Positions 48,109 through 57,852 of a stretch of DNA of 64,000 nucleotides are shown in pieces. Source of the DNA: Lobosporangium transversale (taxonomy: Eukaryota > Mortierellomycota > Mortierellomycetes > Mortierellales > Mortierellaceae); the NCBI RefSeq assembly GCF_002105155.1, contig NW_019029020.1:226501-290500 (forward strand). Direction: 5' to 3'. The position numbers were made by a program, and so were the translations under genes. How positions within the stretch are numbered: position 1 is the stretch's first letter; each line of letters opens with the position of its first letter. The notes under the pieces are model-generated. The model was given only the letters and a program-made list of their open reading frames with translations, was not told where the DNA came from and did no database searches.

Positions 48109-48277
48109 TGAGATGTTTTTCAGATGTTAGAAGTCAAGGAGATCAAAAGTTGTTTTTATTATTGTCAAACGAGAGCCTTTTATCAAGGACTCTCTATGAC
48201 CGTCACATGATATTCTGACCTTATGAATAAAAATGGAAGTGCACCTGAGGTGCACTCCCAAGCCTCGGTACGTAACA
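48109..48277 (-). repeat. LTR of element A (5' LTR in element orientation)
   Basis: Same 169 bp as 39417-39585. It should carry the promoter of the minus-strand transcript. Confidence 0.95.
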
Positions 48278-48700
48278 TTCGCCATAGTATCGGCTTGAAA
48301 GGAGGGCAATCTGAGTTGATTCATTCTACCGCATCATAGAGCTTGCTCGGCAAGACTTGATTTGTCACATCATTTGCTTCCTCGTCTTCTTGATATATCT
48401 GGGTTGGTAAACACTGCCAATAGAGTTTGTTGGGCCTGTTGAAACCAGAGGGAACCAGAGGGAACCACAGCAACATATCATACCCAAGATGATACAATAT
48501 CTCTGTTGGAGTGAGTGGTGACCTGTGTGTGGTTCAGATGTAGTGGACATAAACGACGAAAGAATGCATCGAAAGGATGTGAGAGCAAGGAAGAAGGGGT
48601 TGGTATGCCTGTTCAAGTCCTTGGCAAGAGGGCATGAGTAGCAGTTGTGATCACAAGTTGATTTCGGTGAGTCTGCATAACAATGGTAAAGTTTCTAGAC
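48278..48700. other. Unassigned spacer right of element A
   Basis: Sequence that was contiguous with 39331-39416 before element A arrived. No gene was seen; an 83-codon minus-strand frame (48365-48616) has no features. Confidence 0.4.
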
Positions 48701-49130
48701 CAGTGCTCCTATTCGAACCATTCGAATCGAATTTCACTGATATCGAATTCAATTCGAATGAGGTAAGCTCAAATTCGATTCGAATTCGATTAGATAACAA
48801 AATTCGAATGCTATTCGAATGGTTCGAATGATTCGAGCCTTCGATTTATTCGAACTATTGGCACAATAGTAAATGATAATTTTAAAGATTTTTTTTTTTT
48901 TTTTTGATTGGGTGTAAAGTACAAGGACCATACTTTCGCTACGCGTAACCAGAGGTCCTATTCTAACCATTCGAACCATTCGAATCGAACCAGGATATGG
49001 CTTATTCGAATCGATTCGAATTTATCACGATTCGAATTTATCACGATTCGAATTTATCACGATTCGAATTCGAATCGAATGCATTCGAAGCTATTCGAAT
49101 TTGATCCGTTCGAATCGAATAGGAGCACTG
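48701..49130. repeat. TTCGAA-rich palindromic MITE pair
   Basis: Begins CAGTGCTCCTATTCGAA (48701) and ends TTCGAATCGAATAGGAGCACTG (its inverse). Inside is a web of ATTCGAAT words, including a 20-base ATTCGAATTTATCACG unit three times at 49014-49072. A second degraded left end (AGAGGTCCTATTCTAACC, about 48950) suggests two copies side by side. CAGTG...CACTG ends fit hAT-like non-autonomous elements; no 8-bp duplication was found. Confidence 0.7.
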
Positions 49131-52100
49131 GTGCGGAGGATGTCGCCTGAGGAACTGGATGCATTAAAGGAGCAATTAGAAGAGCTGCAGAAGAAAGGCT
49201 TCATTCGGCCCAGTATTTCCCCTTGGTCAGCGCCCGTTGTATTCGCTAGGAAGAAAGACGGAAGCCTCCGTCTGTGTGTAGACTACCGCGCGCTCAATGC
49301 AATTACCGTCAAGAATAAGTACCCTCTGCCACTCATTGATGAATTCTTCGACCGACTCTCAGGTGCAACCGAGTTTTCTAAACTCGATTTGCAATCAGGC
49401 TTCAATCAGATTCGAGTTAACCCCAGCGACGTGGAAAAGACCGCTTTTGGTACCCGCTATGGTCACTTTGAATATTTGGTGATGCCTTTTGGTTTGACTA
49501 ACGCACCTGCGTCCTTCCAGGGGATGATGAATGAAGTTCTGCAAGGCGGTCTAGATAAATTTTGTTTAGTCTTCATGGATGATATCCTAGTATTCAGTCG
49601 CAACCCTGAGGACCATAAGGAACATTTGCGTTGGGTACTTGAACGTCTGGCGAAATATCAACTCAAGGTCAAGATGTCCAAATGCGAATTCGGCAAGCCT
49701 GAACTCCTCTTCTTAGGCCACGTTGTGAGCGGTGAAGGCTTGAAAGTCGACCCCTCAAAGACAGAAAGCATCCAATCATTGACGGCGCCCACCAATGTTC
49801 AAGAGGTTCGTCGATTTTTAGGTATGGCTGGCTACTACCGCAAATTTATTAAAAATTATGCCTCTCGGGCCGCTCCCCTCACAGATCTCACAAAAGAAAA
49901 AGACAACAACAAAATCAAGACCAGACCTCTCCCCTCGCCGTGGGGCGAGAGAGAACAAGCTGCCTTCGACGACCTCAAGCAAGCCCTCGCCTCAGCTCCC
50001 GTTCTACGCCTTGCCGATTTTTCTCGCCCCTTTTTCATCGAGACTGATGCGTCCCTCACTGCCATTGGTGCCGTCCTGAGTCAGGACTTTGGTTCAAACG
50101 GCCGGAAGGAAATGCACCCTATCGCTTTCATGTCGAGGAAATTAGATGAGGGTCAGCAGAAATGGCCAACACATGAGCGCGAATTGTATGCAATTGTGCG
50201 CGCTTGCGACGAATGGCGTACTTATATCCAGGGCAGAACAGTCAACATCTTGACCGACAATCACAGTTTGGTGTTCTTAAAACGAAAAAAAGGCATGAGC
50301 AGACGCATGGCGGGATGGAGCCAACACATGGAGCAACAAGATCATGTTATCATCTATCGTCCGGGCAAGGATAACCCTGTTGCCGATGCTCTTTCTAGGC
50401 CTAATGAGGAGAATACCAAGGACGTCACCTGCAACTTCATGGAACTCGCCAACGGGGAGCTCGGAATAAAAGAGAGTAACCACGACGCAGGTGTTGAGGC
50501 GTTCGAGGAGGCATTATTGATGGCCATGGAAGAGGCAGAGTTTGACGAGACATTGGAAGATATGGATTGGCCTCTATTAATGGTCGAGTATAAGGAAACG
50601 GGCACCCTCGCTGACCCCGCACACCAGGACTTCCTAGGTTTAATGAGGGAGGAAGAGGATAATTTTGTGGTGGAAGACGGGAAAGTGTTTAGAGTGATGG
50701 GTGATACGCAAGTAGAATTTTTAAATTTCGCTCGGCGCGCAGATTACATGGCCAAAATGCATGAAAGTATGGGACACCCCGGTGCGCAAGGCTTATTTGA
50801 ACGCATCCAGCCTAGACATTGGTGGCCTCGTATGCGTGAGAGCATTCAAGAAGCATGCCGTACTTGCAAGGAATGCCAGCTGACTCGCGGAGGAGCAACG
50901 GTCACCGAACCTCTCCACACTTTCTCGGTGGCTAAACCCTTCCAACGCTGGGGTATCGATTTCATCGGACGCTGTCCCAAGACTAAGAATGGAAACATGT
51001 GGATAATAGTCGCTGTAGATTACGCCACTAGCTGGACAATAGCCAAAGCTACGCCTGACGCCACTGCCGAGACAGTCTCAAATTTCATTTATGAGGAAAT
51101 TGTCATGAACTTTGGTTGCCCCGCAGAGCTGATTTCCGATAGAGGCAGTCAGTTCATGTCAGAGGTCCTGCGAGAATATCTTAAGAAGATGAAAGTTAAA
51201 CACCGGCTCACCTCCGCGTATCACCCGCGCACAAATGGCAAAACCGAACGCACTAATGGCATCCTCGGCGCCGCATTAACAAAATACGTCGGTGATAAGA
51301 TGAAGCACAAGTGGGACCTCTTTCTAGATCAGGCACTTTTCGCCTGCCGCACCAGAATACATAGCGTATCTAAGAAGTCACCATTCTACCTAGTCTATGG
51401 AGTCGAGCCCACGATACCTGGCGACCTCACTCGTCCTTATGTATTCGATGGAGCGGTTTTTACAGAGGTTCAAGCTGCGAGAGAGGCCGAGCTTGAAAGA
51501 TTGAGACTTGAGAGGCTATCAAACGAGGAGCGGCAACAGGAAGCCGCAAGGCTCATGGAGGAAAGGTATAATGAGAGACATGACATCGACCCCGAAGCTC
51601 CGAGGCAAGTGTACGAGATTGGCGACTGGGTTTTAGTAAAAAACATAGCGAAAAGGAAATTTGAATACCCTTGGTATGGACCATTGCGTGTCGAGACGAT
51701 TACCCCTTTTGGCGCCTACAAGCTTATCTGGCCCAATGGAAAAGCGAAAATGGACCTTGTGCATAAAGACCGTCTGAAACCAGTGAATCTACCCGCGGGT
51801 AGTCCAGAACCGACGCGCGCATGGTATAAAACCCGCAACAGTCGCGATGAACTCACCATCCCCATGGAGACCATTCAAGAAGAAGACGAGCGAGGGCCTC
51901 AGTCGGAGCCAGAAGTAGGTACAGCAGTGCAACCCATACCCCTCGAAGGTTCATCGCGTACAACGGCCCCATCATCATCAGCAAGGCCCGCAGCTACCGC
52001 ATCGCCCCCTCCTGCGCGACCACCACGTTCCCTCTCAAGGCCCAATCCAAAGATTGACGCCGCAGGGGCGGCTTGGATTTCTCGTGGGGAGTCTGTCCTA

Positions 52101-52152
52101 AATCGAGGCAACTTAAGCTCACGTCCTATAACAAGTGACGTCATGGTAGGTA

Positions 52153-53752
52153 TGGTGCGTGCCAAAACTGATGCAATAATTTGCATTTTTTAACATTCAT
52201 TCCTCATTCTCCTTTTCCTTTCTAATGATCTTCCCTACCATCACCGCTTCTCATTCTCATTTGTCTCACCTTCGTAGACTGTCATCGCTGTTCTCATCAA
52301 TGACGCAATTAGCGAATAATCGCCATTTGTATAGTCATGTCTCATTGCATCAGTTTTGGTAAAAAGTACATGTCAGGTTTGTCCATCCCTTACTTCTTTC
52401 TTATTCTTTATTCTTTCTTTATAGCACCATCACCACTGATACACCAAGCGACACTCTACATATCTGCCATATCTTTATCATAACATGAAATCATTATCCA
52501 AATCAACTATCCAAAATGCAACTGCTCTACTTCATCAGGGAAAGCCTTCCAGAGAAGTGTCAAAGAGTTTAGGGATATCTGTTACCTCAGCTCAAAGGAT
52601 TAGGAAAAGAGGCAAAGAAAGTATTCCAGTGCTGAGAGGGGGCCGACCCTGCAAAGTCACTAAGAAAACGAAACAGCTTTTATCAAGATTTTTTGACATG
52701 GGTGTATTGGAGACCCTAAAAGATGGCCAACAACTTGTTCAATTGAGGGAAGGAGTGCAGGTTAGTAAATCGAGCATCAGGAGGTTCCTTATGCAGGATG
52801 ATATGGGGGCATATGTAAAACAGAAGCAGCCTGATCTGACGAAGAAGCAAATCTATGCTCGATATAATTTTGCAAAGGATCACTTGGACTGGACTCTAGA
52901 AGACTGGAAGAACGTCATGTTCTCAGATGAGACCATCTTTAGCAGAGTTGGGTCCTGCGGAAGAAAGTACTACTACAAGCATCGATGGGATAAAACTCTA
53001 CGAGCACATCATATCAAAAAGACAAGGCAAGGTGGCGGAGGGAAAATGATGTTCTGGGGTTGTATAACTTACTACGGACCAGGCGATGGCTGCTGGCTCC
53101 AAGAGAAGGTGGATTCGGTAACATACGTCGACGTTCTCAAGGATTATATCTTTAAGTCCAGGGATTACTACTTGATGGATAAGGACAAATTTATATTTCA
53201 GCAGGACAATGCTAGGATTCATACCGGAAGAATAGCAATGACCTATATCCAAAAGTCTAAGATACCTCTCATGGAAGGGCCAGCAAACTCTCCTGACATC
53301 AACCCAATAGAAAACATATGGGCATACATGAAGGTGCAGTTGGATCATTATCCAGACAAGGCAAAGAATATGGAGGATCTCTGGGAGAGAGTCCAAGACG
53401 TATGGACACATATCCCTCCTGAATTCTTACACAAACTATACTGCGGTATGCCGAAGAGGATGAGGGAGTTATATAAGGCTAAAGGAGGGAACATCGTTAG
53501 GGGAAAGGAGAAGTAACAGGAATAAATAAAAACAAGAAGTTGTTAATTGCCATAATAGATGCAATGAGATGCTGAAAGCAAATTGCAATTAAATGCTAAT
53601 TAGGCCACTGATGGCGATGACGATGAGACTCCATGGAGGTGAGACAAATGAGAATGAGAAACGGTGGTGGCAGGGAAGATCATAAAGAGGAAGGAGAATG
53701 AGGAATGAATGTTGAAAAATGCAATTTATTGCATCAGTTTTGGCACGCACTA
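52153..53752 (+). mobile_element. DD34E Tc1-like element, copy 2
   Basis: 1600 bp, ends as copy 1, flanked by TA (52151-52152 and 53753-53754). Nearly identical to copy 1 except for scattered bases and a 3-bp deletion in the right TIR (AAGAGGAAGGAG). Confidence 0.95.
52485..53516 (+). CDS. Tc1-like transposase DD34E, copy 2
   Basis: 343 residues, open, catalytic Asp, Asp and Glu in place. Differences from copy 1 include S20P, G-to-D in QPDLTKK, R-to-W in LDWTLED, A-to-T in DKTLR and, notably, IAHMEWPAN changed to IPLMEGPAN. The lost Trp belongs to the strongly conserved WP..SPD block before the catalytic Glu, so this copy is probably inactive. Confidence 0.92.
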   Translation: MKSLSKSTIQNATALLHQGKPSREVSKSLGISVTSAQRIRKRGKESIPVLRGGRPCKVTKKTKQLLSRFFDMGVLETLKDGQQLVQLREGVQVSKSSIRRFLMQDDMGAYVKQKQPDLTKKQIYARYNFAKDHLDWTLEDWKNVMFSDETIFSRVGSCGRKYYYKHRWDKTLRAHHIKKTRQGGGGKMMFWGCITYYGPGDGCWLQEKVDSVTYVDVLKDYIFKSRDYYLMDKDKFIFQQDNARIHTGRIAMTYIQKSKIPLMEGPANSPDINPIENIWAYMKVQLDHYPDKAKNMEDLWERVQDVWTHIPPEFLHKLYCGMPKRMRELYKAKGGNIVRGKEK

Positions 53753-53864
53753 TAGGACCAGAGGTATACCTATAGTGGTACCCTCAAACCCACCCCGTCC
53801 TGCCTGGACGTGAGCTCAGCCACCCGATCCTCCCCGCTATAATAAATAGTGGACTCTCCGTCCC

Positions 53865-54694
53865 TGAAGTGTTCCTTACCTTTATCTTGGTACAACACTT
53901 CAGGTATGCAACCTCATTCATCTCAGCACTAGTTACTTGTATAGTATTATATGTATCATAAACTAATAAAGACCTTTATCTTGGTACATTTTTTTTTTCT
54001 TTTTTTCCTGTTAACAAGAACCCACAGAGGTGAGGAATTTTATTTCATAATCTCGCTCTAAAGTAATGATATCGCCCTCAACTATGAAACAAGCGAAACT
54101 CTCAAAGTTCGCACGGGATGGCTGTGAAGAGCCAATTCGTATCCATGTTTTTCTCTACCAATGTACACCGTGATCGGTACTCGAAGTCCATCCTTCCGAT
54201 GTGGCCTGTTGCGCCCGTGAAAAGCCGCGGAGGCTGGCGTGCCGACTCTAGCTAAGGACGACTTTTAATTTTTTCTATTCGATCAAATCCACTGGCATGT
54301 GGACCCAAAACTTGCGGAATTGGTCTGAAATTTCTACTTTGGACTCCGTCAAACTTTGTGATCATCGCTGTCCTAGTCAAGTGGGTGGATGGGGGGATGT
54401 GCTGCCAGATATACCGCTGGTTCGGCTGGGGGGTGGAATATATACCTAAGACATGTGGCCAGCCAGGCGACTTAGGGTAGTGCACCCACGATCTTAGCCT
54501 TAGCGGAGAACACTAGGCTGTCTCGGAGAGAAAGTATAAAAACTCAAGCAAATCCCTGACCTGGCACATGTTTGCTTCACTTTATGTGCCTTAACCAGGA
54601 CTCGAACCCGGCCCCTGGGCTAGACAGGAGGGTGCCCTGACGAGTATACTACTCAGCCATTGGGCCAGACCTTTATCTTGGTACAACACTTCAG
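53865..54694 (+). repeat. Putative 3' LTR of element B with SINE insertion
   Basis: Without the insertion 53970-54667 it is 132 bp, TGAAGTGTTCC...GTACAACACTTCA, so TG...CA with inverted 9-base ends. It follows the pol stop by 51 bases. A second copy to compare with is absent, and I saw no clear polypurine tract, hence moderate confidence. Confidence 0.5.
53989..54667 (-). mobile_element. tRNA-derived SINE with poly-A tail
   Basis: Flanked by a 19-bp perfect direct repeat, AGACCTTTATCTTGGTACA, at 53970-53988 and 54668-54686. On the minus strand it starts GGCCCAATGGCTGAGTAG, with a Pol III A box (TGGCTGAGTAG, 54660-54650) and B box (GGTTCGAGTCC, 54608-54598) spaced as in a tRNA. It ends in a poly-A-like tail (plus-strand T-rich 53989-54006). 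The body of about 590 bp is unrelated to coding sequence I know. A long duplication plus tail is the mark of LINE-type target-primed insertion. Confidence 0.8.
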
Positions 54695-54793
54695 TGTGTT
54701 CTATGTATTTGCGTCTCGTTGCGGTTTTTAAGGGCATCTCAATATAACCCCCCGGTTCTTAAGACAGTGATTTTTTCAACCCCTCCATCGGAG

Positions 54794-54866
54794 GCTCGTT
54801 TAGCTTAGTCGGTAGAGCGTCGTGCTAATAACGCGAAGGTCGCAGGTTCGATCCCTGCAATGAGCA
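54794..54866 (+). tRNA. tRNA-Ile (AAT)
   Basis: 73 bases, intronless. Acceptor GCTCGTT pairs with AATGAGC plus discriminator A; D-arm with AGTCGGTAGA; anticodon stem TCGTG/CGCGA with loop CTAATAA (anticodon AAT); T-arm GCAGG TTCGATC CCTGC. CCA is not encoded. TTTT follows at 54867 as Pol III terminator. Confidence 0.95.
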
Positions 54867-54870
54867 TTTT
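54867..54870 (+). terminator. Pol III T-run terminator of tRNA-Ile
   Basis: Four T directly after the discriminator base. Confidence 0.7.
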
Positions 54871-54891
54871 GTTTGGCTTTAGAAAAAAGAT

Positions 54892-55036
54892 ATTTGCACG
54901 GGGGCCGTACAAATATTTAAAAAATCTATTTGCACTGCCCCGTACACACCTTATTTACACCGCTCCCCCCGTGCAAATAAATAAAAGTTATTTGCACGGG
55001 GGGTCTTTTTTTTTATTTGTACGGGGTCTTTATTTT
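54892..55036. repeat. GTGCAAATA hairpin cluster
   Basis: Several inverted copies of TATTTG(C/T)ACGGGG(G). The best pair is CCCCCCGTGCAAATAA (54965-54980) and its exact complement TTATTTGCACGGGGGG (54988-55003), a 16-bp stem with a 7-base loop. Flanking weaker arms: GCACGGGGGCCGTAC near 54897 and TTTGTACGGGG near 55017. Role unknown. Confidence 0.8.
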
Positions 55037-55696
55037 AGCCCTAAACACCATAACCAGGAAGCCTTCCATGACACAGGCTTAGATCTAGAGTCGCTGCCTA
55101 AGCATCAAATACTGACCAGAATATCTTATCAAGTTCGTATGTAGCTCAGAGTAGATGTTGGCATTCTTTATGCGACTGGGACTAAATACAGAATTACAAA
55201 TGATTTATCTATAGTTGAAATATACTATGCAGCTTTACTTTGCACTTTTGGTGGTTGCATTGTTATGGTTCCCCGATGCTTTCTTTCATTTAACGCGTGC
55301 ATACATCTTAGGTATTTCCGTACACTATTAAGCACACAACGATGAATTCAGTTATTAGGAATCTCTAACGTGTAGTTTGTGTCGGTAGATGTACAACCAA
55401 TCATACTACCATACTCATTGCTATGATGCATAGCGCGCCATGTTACTAGTCTCTTTCTTTCCTCTTAGATGTCCTTATCTCTGTCGTCCTTTATTAAGAA
55501 CTCAAGCGCCCTCGGTACTATTTTGTTTATCAAATTCATCAAAATACAATGGGTAGACCTCAGCTTATTTTGTGGAATATCTATCCTCTTACCCGATATT
55601 ACTTGTCTTTTGATAGTTGGTGACAGTTCGCACTCAAAGCCGATCGTGCCACAATCACCTATATCTCTATATCTAAGTGGCTAAGATACTTTAATA
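55037..55696. other. Spacer without gene
   Basis: No coding or RNA signal was recognised between the hairpin cluster and the next transposon. Confidence 0.5.
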
Positions 55697-57307
55697 CAGT
55701 GGCTTCCAATATTGTCCAAGTGTTTCATTCTTCCAAGGGAAAACTATAAGTGTTCAACAGTGAGCAGCGCATGTGCCCTTGAATCTTAGATGGGAGTAAC
55801 CTTGAAGATGTACTTTATCTGCTTTAAACCTATTAGCGCTCCTGCTTGTTTCTGATAGCTTTTCACTACTTTGAAATTTTCCTCTCATTTGGACAATTTT
55901 TTAACCAGCGGTTTTTTTCACCTATCAAAATCTTGTATTGCCCCCTTTCGCCCTTATGACTGCTAACATCCGCTCAGGCATACTTCTTATCAGATTGCGG
56001 CAGACCTCCTTCGGTGTCTCCTCCTCCCATATCTGGCTCACTCTTTCCCAGAGTTCCAGCATGCCTTCTGGAATGGTCCCATGTTCGCGAATTTTTTTTT
56101 TAAATGATCCCACAAATGCTCAATAGGGTTTAGGTCTGGTGAATTGGCAGGCCATGTCAGTATTCTACCTGACGCTCTTGTCAATCCAATAGAGGCAAGG
56201 TAGGTTGTGACTCTCTTAGCCGGATGCTTAGAATCAATGTCTTGTTGGAAGATAAATTGCTCTGGATCAATGTTGTACCAATTCACAGTATTCAATAGCT
56301 CGTCCTGGAGGATACGAATATACAGCTCGGAGTCCAGCGTGGAGTCGATCTTGGCCAAGTAGCCTGGCCCATCCCACGTCATGCAGCCCCAAACCATGAT
56401 CGAACCACCACCATGTTTGACTGTGGGCGAAACTAACTTTGGGTCAATATCGGCCGCCTTCACCTTTGGTTCTTTATTTGTTTCCACCCAAACATAGCGC
56501 ATGCCATCAGAAGATGTCCTACAAATTTTGGACTCATCGGACCAAATTACTCGCTTCCAATCAGCTTCGGTCCAGTCTTTGTGCTGGAGAGCAAAGTCCA
56601 GTCGAGCTTTCTTTTGACGTTTTGTTAGCCTAGGCTTCTTGACGGCTTTTTTAGCTTCCAGGCCTATATCTCTCAGCGCCCGACGCACCGTATTAGCTGA
56701 CACCGGATCTTCGTTCTCATCGTTATAGAGTCTGGTAGCATCGACTGATGAGATTATACCACGGTGAAGCAACAATCGAATATAATATGCATTCCGGTAA
56801 TCGAACTTCCGTGGCCAACCAGCTCTACTTTTACTCCTGGCAGGCCCTAATGTCTTAGAGATATTATGGACTGAGGACTTGGATATGCCTATTTCTGTGG
56901 CAACCTGACGGATGGACTTGTGCTGCTCGAGTAAATGGAGAGCATGCTCAACAACGGAAGCTTTGATTGGCTTCATCTTTGGAGTCTTTAGAAAGAGTAA
57001 CGTAGGCTCCTAGAAGAGTGTAGGTGAAGAGTATCTACTCAAGTGTGTGGGAGATAATTTGAAAAAAATTCAGCAAAGGTGCGTAAAATAAGTGATGGTT
57101 ATATAATTGTCCAAATGAGATTAAATACTTTTGTCAATTAAAAACCATGATGAATGAGACTAGGGATATTTTAACTGGACCAGTACACTTAACATTGGCA
57201 TACTTGTTTATTCTGATATAAATAAAAGTGCAAGCAACCATCGCTATTATTCTAATCAAGATGGAAAACATGGGCGTGAAACATGTGGACAATTTTGGAA
57301 GCCACTG
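55697..57307 (-). mobile_element. Tc1-like element D, DD39E type, defective
   Basis: 1611 bp. Ends CAGTGGCTTCCAATATTGTCC and its near inverse ACAATTTTGGAAGCCACTG, about 30-bp TIRs with mismatches; TA flanks at 55695-55696 and 57308-57309. One transposase gene on the minus strand, frame-broken. Confidence 0.9.
55925..56976 (-). pseudogene. Tc1-like transposase D, frameshifted
   Basis: Main frame 56976-56038 (HTH about 10-35, WSDESKICR, FQQDIDSKHPAKR, PDLNPIEHLWDHLKKK), then the correct C-terminus continues in another frame (55925-56113, LELWERVSQIWEEETPKEVC). The break is at a nine-T run (56093-56101 region). As in the 37.2-kb element, 39 residues lie between the second Asp and the Glu. Sequence error or decay are both possible. 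Confidence 0.88.
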
Positions 57308-57588
57308 TATAAGGCTAAAGGAGAGAACATCGTTAGGGGAAAGGAGAAGTAACAGGAATAAATAAAAACAAGAAGTTGTTAATTGCCATAATAGATGCAA
57401 TGAGATGCTGAAAGCAAACTGCAATTAAATACTAATTAGGCCACTGATGGCGATGACGATGAGACTCCATGGAGATGAGACAAATGAGAATGAGAAACGG
57501 TGGTGGCAGGGAAGATCATAAGGAAGAAGAAGGAGAATGAATGAATGTTGAAAAATGTAATTTATTGCATCAGTTTTGGCACGCACTA
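57308..57588 (+). mobile_element. 3' fragment of a DD34E Tc1 element
   Basis: Carries only the last codons (ATAAGGCTAAAGG onward), the 3' UTR and right TIR ending GGCACGCACTA, followed by TA. It begins at the exact right border of element D, so D probably landed in, or recombined with, a copy of this family; the left part is gone. Confidence 0.85.
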
Positions 57589-57633
57589 TAGACAGTGCTC
57601 CTATTCGATTCGAACGGTTCGAATAAGCCATAT

Positions 57634-57828
57634 TGCAAAAGTCAAGGTAGTGTTCTAGGGGGATCTAAGGGTGCAATAAAGGTATCTTTATTCAGGGGGA
57701 ACTATGCTACAGAACTAGATAGAAAAGTAGACCTATTTATACTAGTTAATGTCCTGTTGCAAGGAATGCTCTAGAAATATGGGCGAAATACTATGTTGCA
57801 CAAAATTATTATAGTGATTTCGCTTGCA
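57634..57828 (-). repeat. 3' LTR of element C
   Basis: 195 bp, identical on inspection to 62707-62901. Confidence 0.96.
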
Positions 57829-57852
57829 TCCTTCCCGTCATGAAGAAACCTA

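Larger units (their letters stand above)
39417..48277 (-). mobile_element. Ty3/gypsy chromovirus A, full length with nested insertions
   Basis: An 8.86-kb LTR retrotransposon on the minus strand. LTRs at 39417-39585 and 48109-48277 (169 bp, TG...CA ends) appear identical base for base. It is flanked by TTCGC at 39412-39416 and TTCGC at 48278-48282. A G-rich polypurine tract (minus strand AATCTGGGGGGGAGT) abuts the 3' LTR at about 39586-39600. It contains gag-pro-RT-RH-IN-chromodomain and an extra antisense ORF near the 3' LTR, and it was later hit by a DD34E Tc1 element (40763-42365) and a family-C solo LTR (45388-45582). The primer-binding site next to the 5' LTR (minus strand TTTTTTCAAGGTCC) lacks the usual TGG, so priming is unclear. 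Confidence 0.95.
49101..53813 (+). pseudogene. pol of element B (RT, RNase H, integrase), broken
   Basis: An open frame from 49101 to the Tc1 element, where its reading is 1030 codons with a false end inside the element. Removing 52153-52754-type DNA (whole element plus one TA) restores a pol end RTRGIPIVVPSNPP and stop at 53811-53813; about 1036 codons in all. RT has the [10 protein letters not shown] box (usual Y replaced by F), and the [11 protein letters not shown] block sits right at the start, so the natural N-terminus (gag/PR) is missing. RNase [15 protein letters not shown], integrase HH-CC (HESMGHPG...CRTCKECQ), DDE with WGIDFIG and SDRGSQFM, then a GPLRV tail and a Pro/Ser-rich end without a chromodomain. 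The first 10 residues come from the MITE end. Confidence 0.88.
49131..54694 (+). mobile_element. Ty3/gypsy element B, 5' truncated
   Basis: Lacks gag, protease and 5' LTR; the left border is exactly the MITE end (49130). It contains RT-RH-IN, a Tc1 insertion near the 3' end and a putative 132-bp 3' LTR (53865-54694 excluding a 698-bp SINE insertion). It stands about 100 bases upstream of a tRNA-Ile gene. Confidence 0.85.

Noticed and set aside
39331-48300. CRISPR or phage-like repeats
   Set aside because: The repeats are LTRs and TIRs with target duplications; the DNA is eukaryotic.
54590-54667. Functional tRNA gene on the minus strand
   Set aside because: A and B boxes are present, but the acceptor stem does not pair and position 33 of the anticodon loop is not T; it fits better as the head of a SINE.
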